This document shows positions 62,433 to 64,000 of a stretch of 64,000 nucleotides of DNA, in pieces (position 1 is the stretch's first letter; each line of letters begins with the position of its first letter). Below the pieces are notes generated by a model. The model was not told where the DNA came from. It made no database searches and saw nothing but the letters and a program-made list of their open reading frames with translations. A program made the translations under genes and the position numbers. The stretch comes from Larimichthys crocea (Eukaryota > Chordata > Actinopteri > Sciaenidae): the NCBI RefSeq assembly GCF_000972845.2, contig NC_040018.1, forward strand, positions 18,683,868 through 18,747,867, given 5' to 3'.

Positions 62433-64000
62433 GTATGACAACACAACTCTACATAAACATCCTTTTTAGAACACGCATTTCAAAACATGCACAAGAGCAC
62501 ACACATTAAGCAGCGGTTGCTGTTATTAAAACACTCAGTCACATGCATGAGGTTATAAATGAGTTTTTCAGTGGTTTATATTGGCCTCATGAATACATAA
62601 ATACATGTTGGTTAACGTCATAACAGTTTTGTGAATTTTATATCCAGCTCAGTGAAATGAATCTACTCCTTTTGCGTGCGTTTATGTGTTGACGGAAATG
62701 TCGATGACCAGAATGCTTTTGCTAGCCTTGGGGGACAATTACAGAGAGCCTGAATGTTTCACATTGCACATAAAACATAAGCCAATTACTACGAACACTA
62801 ATGCAGTTTAAACCAATACTTGGCTTGCTAATCAACTTGTTTGCATACAAATTAAAGTACTTAAAAAGTCACAGATCTTCACTGCTTAAAGACCATCCGC
62901 TTAAACCCACGCAATCATTTCTAAATTGGAAATTGACTTGCCTTTTTTTTTTCACCAGGCGCTGCTTAATGCAAAGGCTATCCATCCTCAATAGTCCAGT
63001 CCTTACTATGAAAACATGCTTTTTATAGACTGAGGGGGAAATGGTGGCAATTATATTGATTTCTGACTATTGCAGTAATTGCACATTACTTTGTTAATGG
63101 CTCTGCAGAATGTCTGACACTGTAAAGCAAGAAGGTCTGATAATGAGTTGAAAGCACAAACACCACTCAGATCATACACGGGAGAGAAAAGATAGCTCCA
63201 GTGGAGTATCTGATCCCATGTTGTCACGCTCGGTAGACTCAAAGAGACTTACTACACGCTGACTTACTATAATATTCATCTGACAAGTTGTAAGTGTGAC
63301 ACAGAGTAAAGGCCCTGGATCTTAAAAAACACTTATTCCTGCCTGCCACTTGTCTTTCACAGTACAAGCCCATTTATTGTTTAATTAATTAACCTGCGTT
63401 ATTGTTGCTTGTTCCTAATCAGAAGTATTATATAGCCATAATGTGACAAAACTTAAAATTACACTGATTAAATCAGCATGATCTCAATACTGATGTGATG
63501 CAATGTGTACTTTCTTTTCTCAATAGTTTCTAATTTATAGTGTGAAACTAATAATGTTGAGACTTCTACTGATAGGCTGTAGTATTTCGAATTTACTGTA
63601 GGTTGAGTAAATAATCATTACATTTTAATCACATCACACAGTGGGTGCAATCCGTTTGGCCTTGCCAGAATTCTGCATGTCTTGGAGCGGCAGAGAAGAT
63701 GAAAACAGCTTCAATAATAAGCATGAATATCCTTAAGACAGTAACAGGTTGTGTTAGGATTTTAGTGTATTTCAGCTTGCTCATCTCTGAATGAATGAAT
63801 CTTGAAATTGCACACACGTAGGCTTTATCGTATTACCCAAAAAGCATTCTCAAATCACTAAATGTCCTTCTAGCTCAATTATGCTTTAAAACTTACAGTG
63901 TGCATTTGGAATTTTGTATCGACCAAATGACCATTTGTTGTTTCTAACTTCTGAAAGTCGTGTAAAATATATTAACAGTGGATCTCATGCACATTGCTTC
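62433..64000. other. Start of zfand3 intron 5
   Basis: The last zfand3 exon, expected to begin with codons for Y-V-F-C and the remaining AN1 ligands, was searched for by eye and not found here. No other gene recognised. Confidence 0.55.

Overview
The window looks like nuclear DNA of a ray-finned (teleost, probably percomorph) fish. It holds intron-containing vertebrate genes, many CA/GT microsatellites, AT-rich intergenic DNA, and several dispersed repeats with a teleost character: a tRNA-derived SINE, a LINE 3' tail ending in a GATA array, MITEs with TTAA targets, hAT-like MITEs and a Tc1-like transposase fragment. No bacterial or phage operon, CRISPR array or rRNA gene was seen.

Four protein-coding genes can be supported. 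(1) rgs9bp (22568-23311, +) is intact and intronless. It encodes the membrane anchor of the photoreceptor RGS9-1/Gbeta5 GAP complex. (2) nudt19 (29475-31874, -) has three coding exons and encodes a peroxisomal-type CoA/Nudix hydrolase of 402 aa. (3) slc7a9 (35644-41965, +) has twelve coding exons that join without a frame break into a 496-aa b0,+AT amino-acid transporter light chain. (4) zfand3 (53093-past the right edge, +) shows the first five coding exons; the last AN1-finger exon lies beyond base 64000. The rgs9bp-nudt19-slc7a9 cluster matches the vertebrate block on human 19q13.11, although relative orientations differ and no TDRD12 gene is visible between nudt19 and slc7a9. These genes share a locus, not a pathway.

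Region by region: 1-10690 has no recognised protein gene, but holds a CpG-rich spot near 4.4-4.6 kb with good minus-strand splice signals (a candidate spliced transcript), a 3-unit tandem repeat and MITEs. 10691-21665 contains a direct repeat of about 4.79 kb (copies at 10691-15476 and 16876-21665). Copy 1 contains a 10-N gap that corresponds to essentially no missing sequence in copy 2, and many one-base indels separate the copies. An assembly false duplication or haplotype artefact is therefore the leading explanation. Each copy carries a 1.45-kb inverted-repeat DNA transposon with a decayed spliced transposase, a LINE tail and a SINE with a 16-bp target duplication. The 1.4-kb spacer between copies holds a retroviral pol-like fragment and a Tc1 transposase fragment. 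21.7-24.3 kb is the rgs9bp locus; 25672-26612 is a CACTG-ended transposon relic; 29.5-32 kb is nudt19; 35.6-42.1 kb is slc7a9, with one MITE in intron 5 and another in intron 9; 42.2-52.7 kb is intergenic with an hAT-like MITE and microsatellites; 52.7-64 kb is the zfand3 CpG promoter and gene.

I found no convincing new molecular system. The most useful observations are the suspicious duplication, two transposon families with recognisable termini, and the candidate minus-strand spliced noncoding transcript.
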